In this document: positions 62,385 through 64,000 of the stretch, piece by piece
Numbering within the stretch: position 1 is the stretch's first letter
Layout: every line of letters begins with the position of its first letter
NCBI GenBank assembly: GCA_944385035.1
Contig: CALWVV010000009.1
Coordinates: forward strand, 1-64,000
Length of the DNA stretch: 64,000 nt
Reading direction: 5' to 3'
Source: an uncultured Oscillospiraceae bacterium
GTDB lineage: Bacteria; Bacillota; Clostridia; Oscillospirales; Oscillospiraceae
Notes under the pieces: generated by a model
What the model was told of the DNA's origin: nothing
The model's database searches: none
What the model saw: only the letters and a program-made list of their open reading frames with translations
Translations under genes and position numbers: made by a program

Positions 62385-64000
62385 TTATCCGGTGATGGTA
62401 GTGCCCGCCGAGCGCTGGCCCAGCATGTGCAGCAGCAGGGCATGCTCCCCCCGGCCGTCCAGGATGGAGACCTCCCCTACCCCGGCGCGGATGGCATGGA
62501 CGCAGCCCCGGACCTTGGGGGCCATGCCCCCGGCAATGAGCCCGGTATCGATGAGCTCCTCCGCCCGCTTGATGTCCATGCGGTCCACCGCGGTTTTGCT
62601 GTTGTGGCTGTCGATGAGGATGCCTCCCACGTCGGTGAGGAATACCAGGTGCTCGGCCCCCAGGGCCTCGGCCACCGCACGGGCGGCGTCGTCGGCGTTG
62701 CAGTTGAGGCTCCCCCCGTCCTCACCCAGAGCGATGGGAGAGACGACGGGAACAAAGTCCGCGTCCAGGAGGGTATTTAATACCTTGGGATTGACTTTGG
62801 TGATCTCCCCCACCCGTCCCAGAGCGGGGTCCTTCACCGCGGCGGTGATGAGACTGCCGTCCTTGCCGGAGATCCCCACGCCGGACACCTCCAGCCGGGC
62901 CAGGTCGGCCACGATGGCCTTGTTCACCTGGGCGGACAGGGCCAGCTCGGCGGTCTCCAGGGTGGTTTCATCGGTGTAGCGGTAGCCGTTTACAAAGTGG
63001 GTGGGTACCTGGAGCTTGTCCAAAAGGGCGGTAATGTGCTTGCCGCCTCCGTGGACCAGCACCACCCGCATGCCCACCATCCGCAGGGCGGCCACGTCCT
63101 GGAGGGTGGTGTCCTGGTCGGACGCTGCCCCGATGGCCGAGCCGCCGTATTTTACCACCACGGTCTTTCCCTCGTGGCGCTTGAGGATGGGGAGAATGGA
63201 CAGCAGGTTTCGCACCTTCTCCATGCCGTCCAGGCCGTGCTGCACGTCGTATTCCTGGAGAAAGGTGTGGACATAGTCCACGTCCGAGGGAGTGTCGATA
63301 TACTGGTTGCCCCGCTTCTGCCGGGTCTCCGCCCCCTTGCCGGTGATAAGCAGGACGGAGGGCGCATGGCAGCCCAGAATGGCTTGGCGGATGGCCTCTC
63401 CCCGGTTGGGCTCGATGGAATATTCACAGTTTTCCTTTGCCACATACTGGGAAATCTCCCGGCAGATGTCCAGGGTGTCCTCCTCCCCGCTGTCCTCCTC
63501 GGTGAGGATGACAAGGTCGGAGTACTTGCCCGAGATCTCCCCCAGATCCTTTCGCCGGTCCAGGGCCTTTTTGCCGGGGCAGCCAAAGACCGTGACCACC
63601 CGGCGGCCGGGGTACTCCGCCTGGACAGAGCGGAACAGGGTCTCAAAGCTCATGCGGTTGTGGGCGTAATCCACAATGGCGATGACCGTGTCGTCGGCGT
63701 TGGAGTAGACCTCCATCCGTCCGGGGACACGGGCCTTCATCAGGCCCACATAGATGCACCGCTCGGGGATCTGGAGCCCCTCGCACACGGCGATGGCAGC
63801 CAGGGCGTTTTCCACGTTGAACAGGCCGGGCATGGTCAGCCGGAACTCCCGGAAAAAGCGGCGGGTGCGCACCCGGAAGAGAATGTCGTTGCCCCGCTTG
63901 CGCACCTGGGAGGCAAAGACGTCTGCCTGCTCGTTTTTCTGGGAGAAGGTATAGACCGGCTTTCCGGCCCCCTGGGCTGCGGCCAGGATCCGGTCGGCGT
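62385..64000 (-). CDS. Mur ligase (MurE-like)-acetylglutamate kinase (ArgB) fusion, partial
   Basis: One unbroken frame runs from the right edge to 62385. Its C-terminal about 285 residues are N-acetylglutamate kinase (ArgB; arginine/ornithine synthesis): KTVVVKYGGSAIG, RVVLVHGGGKHIT, NGYRYTDETTLE, LNCNADDAARAVA and IAGGMAPKVRGCV. The part before it is the end of a MurE-type ligase: FNVENALAAIAVCEGLQIP, IVDYAHNRMSFETLF, VTVFGCPGKKALDRRKDLG and LLITGKGAETRQ. The meso-diaminopimelate motif DNPR, expected after VILT, is absent (TEEDSGEEDT). The N-terminus lies beyond the window. Confidence 0.88.
   Translation of the reverse strand, partial: ADRILAAAQGAGKPVYTFSQKNEQADVFASQVRKRGNDILFRVRTRRFFREFRLTMPGLFNVENALAAIAVCEGLQIPERCIYVGLMKARVPGRMEVYSNADDTVIAIVDYAHNRMSFETLFRSVQAEYPGRRVVTVFGCPGKKALDRRKDLGEISGKYSDLVILTEEDSGEEDTLDICREISQYVAKENCEYSIEPNRGEAIRQAILGCHAPSVLLITGKGAETRQKRGNQYIDTPSDVDYVHTFLQEYDVQHGLDGMEKVRNLLSILPILKRHEGKTVVVKYGGSAIGAASDQDTTLQDVAALRMVGMRVVLVHGGGKHITALLDKLQVPTHFVNGYRYTDETTLETAELALSAQVNKAIVADLARLEVSGVGISGKDGSLITAAVKDPALGRVGEITKVNPKVLNTLLDADFVPVVSPIALGEDGGSLNCNADDAARAVAEALGAEHLVFLTDVGGILIDSHNSKTAVDRMDIKRAEELIDTGLIAGGMAPKVRGCVHAIRAGVGEVSILDGRGEHALLLHMLGQRSAGTTITG

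Noticed and set aside
1-64000. tRNA, rRNA, CRISPR arrays or riboswitches
   Set aside because: No cloverleaf-like, repeat-spacer or known aptamer pattern was found by eye; a covariance search was not possible.

Overview
The window reads as a Gram-positive, GC-rich gut Clostridia chromosome, most like the Oscillospiraceae (Flavonifractor / Intestinimonas / Lawsonibacter-type). This rests on strong GGAGG ribosome sites, the glmU-prs-pth order, a YtrA-type GntR/ABC operon, S-layer-homology proteins, a CitX-CitG fusion and an acetoacetyl-CoA thiolase. No rRNA, tRNA or CRISPR array was seen.

The first ~41 kb is accessory DNA; the rest is core genome. 0-2.3 kb: a translationally coupled pair, a DUF6076-like protein and a sigma-70-like factor. 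2.3-2.8 kb: the 3' half of an IS1182-type element. 2.9-37.2 kb: a catabolic island controlled by one GntR/UTRA regulator. A GC-rich block (3.8-9.7 kb: remnant of a surface protein, an SLH protein, a degenerate tyrosine recombinase, citXG) lies between the regulator and its targets. 37.3-38.3 kb: the 5' half of an IS1182-type element in opposite orientation to the 3' half. 38.4-41.1 kb: an IS256-type transposase joined to a truncated integrase, plus two small mobile-element-type genes.

The island is the main find. It carries homologues of the fructosamine (Amadori product) pathway genes frlB (SIS deglycase), frlC (TIM-barrel epimerase), frlD (PfkB kinase) and frlR (GntR/UTRA). They are combined with ATP-dependent hydantoinase/oxoprolinase subunits (HyuA, HyuB), an AbgB-like M20 amidohydrolase, an Opp transporter, an MFS transporter, an RbsD/FucU mutarotase and cytoplasmic sialidase-like proteins. 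There are two versions: a left plus-strand operon (10.0-19.6 kb) that is decaying, and a right set of minus-strand operons (19.8-37.1 kb) that looks complete. A near-palindromic 14-bp motif, ATATAA-CA-TTATAT, lies in front of all six transcription units, including gntR, so I infer one regulon. My inference is uptake and breakdown of a glycated amine whose amine part contains a cyclic or acyl amide; the actual substrate cannot be read from sequence.

The core part (41.1-64.0 kb) holds an M23 cell-wall peptidase, typA, pncB, secG, a metallo-beta-lactamase-fold hydrolase with mnmG, tadA, a thiolase, pth, prs, a stand-alone GlmU acetyltransferase domain, an HD-domain protein, proCBA, a ytrA-type ABC operon, and a Mur ligase-ArgB fusion running off the right edge. 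Most of these units end in clear hairpin terminators.
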